DNA of 64,000 bases, taken from positions 13,463 through 77,462 of the forward strand of contig CAYVJG010000012.1 in NCBI GenBank assembly GCA_964451785.1. Direction: 5' to 3'. Positions within the stretch are counted from its first letter, which is position 1. Each line of letters begins with the position of its first letter. This document shows positions 62,728 to 64,000 of the stretch, in pieces. The notes below the pieces were generated by a model, which made no database searches, was not told the DNA's origin, and worked only from the letters and a program-made list of their open reading frames with translations. A program made the position numbers and the translations under genes. The stretch comes from JAJYSO01 sp964451785 (GTDB lineage Bacteria; Bacteroidota; Bacteroidia; Flavobacteriales; Flavobacteriaceae).

Positions 62728-62813
62728 ATTATTGTTAATAATCCCGTACTTTGGTTTATCTATAAATGTACTAGTTTTTAGTGAATGCTTATAAAAAAAA
62801 CTATAGAAGTATT

Positions 62814-63335
62814 CTATTTGCCAAGAGGAATGTATCTTTCTTTGATAATATTAAAATGGTGAAGTTGATGTCCAATAATATTAAATCCCATGGCTAAAAC
62901 AGACATTTGGGTATTACTGAATTTGCAATTTGACAACAGGATTTTGCGGTTAAAAGTGTCAAATATTGCTTTGGTGGCAAGTCGAACTGCTTTTAATTCG
63001 GCAATTAATTGCTCTATTGATAATTCATCGGCATTTGAATTTTGTGCCATAAGTTCATGGTCGTGTCCTACTGGGATTGTGCCTTCATTACGTACAGCAA
63101 GAAGCGTTCGGTAACACCAAATGCGTTCCCAATCTGTTAGGTGTTGAATAATCTTGTGGACTGTCCATTTTCCTTTAGCATAAACCTTTAAATCAATACG
63201 GCTCAGTTGTTCAACATTAATAGCATCAATTTGGTTTAGGCTCTGGTCAAAAGCTTCTTCAAGCTCAATATCCTCGCTCAAATTTATATAGTAGTCAAAG
63301 TATTCCGGAAATGCAGTAATCTCAGATTTTTTCAT
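62814..63335 (-). CDS. DinB-family protein
   Basis: This is a 173-residue four-helix-bundle protein of the DinB/DfsB superfamily. The metal-binding His pattern is present: WTVHKIIQHLTDWERIW (near residues 54-70), with further His in HDHE and GHQLHHFNIIKERY near 150-163. Family members act as metal-dependent thiol S-transferases or are of unknown function. It lies 86 bp upstream of alkB on the same strand, and the two may be co-regulated. Confidence 0.88.
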   Translation of the reverse strand: MKKSEITAFPEYFDYYINLSEDIELEEAFDQSLNQIDAINVEQLSRIDLKVYAKGKWTVHKIIQHLTDWERIWCYRTLLAVRNEGTIPVGHDHELMAQNSNADELSIEQLIAELKAVRLATKAIFDTFNRKILLSNCKFSNTQMSVLAMGFNIIGHQLHHFNIIKERYIPLGK

Positions 63336-63420
63336 AGACTGGTTATTATTTTATTGATTTTCTATTTTACTAACTGCGGCTATTTTTTGAATCTAATCTT
63401 TTTTGTCATAATCAACGAAT

Positions 63421-64000
63421 TTATTTGTAACTATTTTTTAATTGCTTTGTGTTTATTTGAACAACATCTTGATTTTTAGCCTTGTGTTTCTTTTTTAAAT
63501 GTCTTACTTCAACAGAGAAAACTTTCGCCTCAAGTAAGTGTTTCAACTGTTTTGCCGAAAGGTTTAAACATATTCTGATAATGGCAGACAATCTAAGTTT
63601 AAAATCATAGGGGTATTTAATCTTGAAAGTTACATTTTCACTGTTAGAATTTAGAATATCTTCTATCGGAAAATTCTCATAGATTATGTTGTATTCAACA
63701 CTTTCAAAATCTAATTTTACATTGTTTCTTCGTGCTGTTTCTTGGGAAAACGCATATTCCCATACAAGCCCCAAATTATTTTCTGAAAATTTATTGAATA
63801 AATCCTTGTTTATCGATTCTGATTTGGTTCGTGACAAAATGGTCAAGTTGTAGGTGCTATCACATTTTACACAATTGTAAATCAACCATATATCAATGTT
63901 CTTTTTTTGAGCGTTTATTCTGAATTTCTCGCTGCAATAGAAATTATCATTATCACAACGGTTGCACTTTCTTTTTAAAAGGGGAATGTTCTTGGCTTTC
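63421..64000 (-). CDS. DUF1062 domain protein, N-terminus outside window
   Basis: The frame is open to the right edge, with 193 codons visible. It reads KRKCNRCDNDNFYCSEKFRIN, with the first CxxC, then WLIYNCVKCDSTYNLT with a second CxxC, as in DUF1062 proteins with a zinc-ribbon-like N-terminus. The rest is helical and ends LKNSYK. TTG at 63885 is not the start, because clear homology continues upstream. No function is known. Confidence 0.85.
   Translation of the reverse strand, partial: KAKNIPLLKRKCNRCDNDNFYCSEKFRINAQKKNIDIWLIYNCVKCDSTYNLTILSRTKSESINKDLFNKFSENNLGLVWEYAFSQETARRNNVKLDFESVEYNIIYENFPIEDILNSNSENVTFKIKYPYDFKLRLSAIIRICLNLSAKQLKHLLEAKVFSVEVRHLKKKHKAKNQDVVQINTKQLKNSYK

Overview
The window looks like a chromosomal segment of a member of the Bacteroidota, most likely class Flavobacteriia. 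The evidence is a type III glutamine synthetase, a SusC/SusD pair, Omp28, DUF6029, DUF2723 and DUF5606 proteins, menaquinone (menE/menC) genes, many lipoproteins with short lipoboxes, and promoters of the Bacteroidota form TTTG-N19-TAnnTTTG. The DNA is AT-rich and mostly housekeeping, with several accessory patches. I cannot name the genus.

Layout. 1-2.1 kb: end of glutamine synthetase III, then pyrF. 2.6-7.2 kb: an orphan susC/susD pair. 7.5-11.5 kb: dnaG converging on DUF5606-def-ruvX; a 326-bp insert with a 15-bp target duplication separates def from ruvX. 11.9-15.6 kb: a GC-rich RHS island with a tip domain, a small membrane protein, a diverged tandem copy of tip tail plus small membrane protein, further effector debris, a lipoprotein and a collapsed RHS relic. 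15.6-19.8 kb: dapD, an ArsC-like protein, an M48 lipoprotein protease, two MsrB proteins and a collagen-like lipoprotein. 19.8-23.8 kb: menaquinone operon (metal-dependent hydrolase, menC, CPBP protease, menE). 23.9-27.6 kb: DUF6029, TlpA and Omp28 envelope cluster. 27.7-33.4 kb: epimerase, acyl-CoA ligase, lipoprotein, thioesterase, rmuC, hpf. 33.4-34.6 kb: a 1.2-kb repeat-rich spacer ending in a fluoride riboswitch that controls crcB, followed by ppa. 35.7-39.9 kb: pfkA-gap-sugar kinase and ilvE. 40.3-47.8 kb: mnmD, then lacZ divergent from galT-galK-galM. 47.9-57.2 kb: a small repetitive lipoprotein, waaA, a DegT aminotransferase, a GH92 mannosidase and a large DUF2723 membrane protein. 57.3-57.7 kb: two tRNA-Gln genes. 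57.7-64 kb: small membrane protein, YdeI-like protein, MscS channel, Ca/H antiporter, IS3 relic, alkB, DinB and a truncated DUF1062 gene.

How genes work together. lacZ, galT, galK and galM form a lactose/galactose-to-glucose-1-phosphate route; pfkA and gap are upper and lower glycolysis. MenC and MenE are consecutive steps of menaquinone synthesis. The RHS island looks like a polymorphic toxin locus, with variable tips and TAATG-coupled candidate immunity proteins.

Beyond genes, the window carries at least three families of small non-autonomous insertions. FR1 is a modular palindromic repeat bounded by TACC...GGTA and flanked by TAA/TTA. FR2 is 160 bp, bounded by TACGG...CCGTA and also flanked by TAA/TTA. 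The third is the 326-bp insert with the 15-bp duplication. FR copies sit at a stop codon, inside an operon and directly against a start codon. No CRISPR array, prophage or intact IS was seen.
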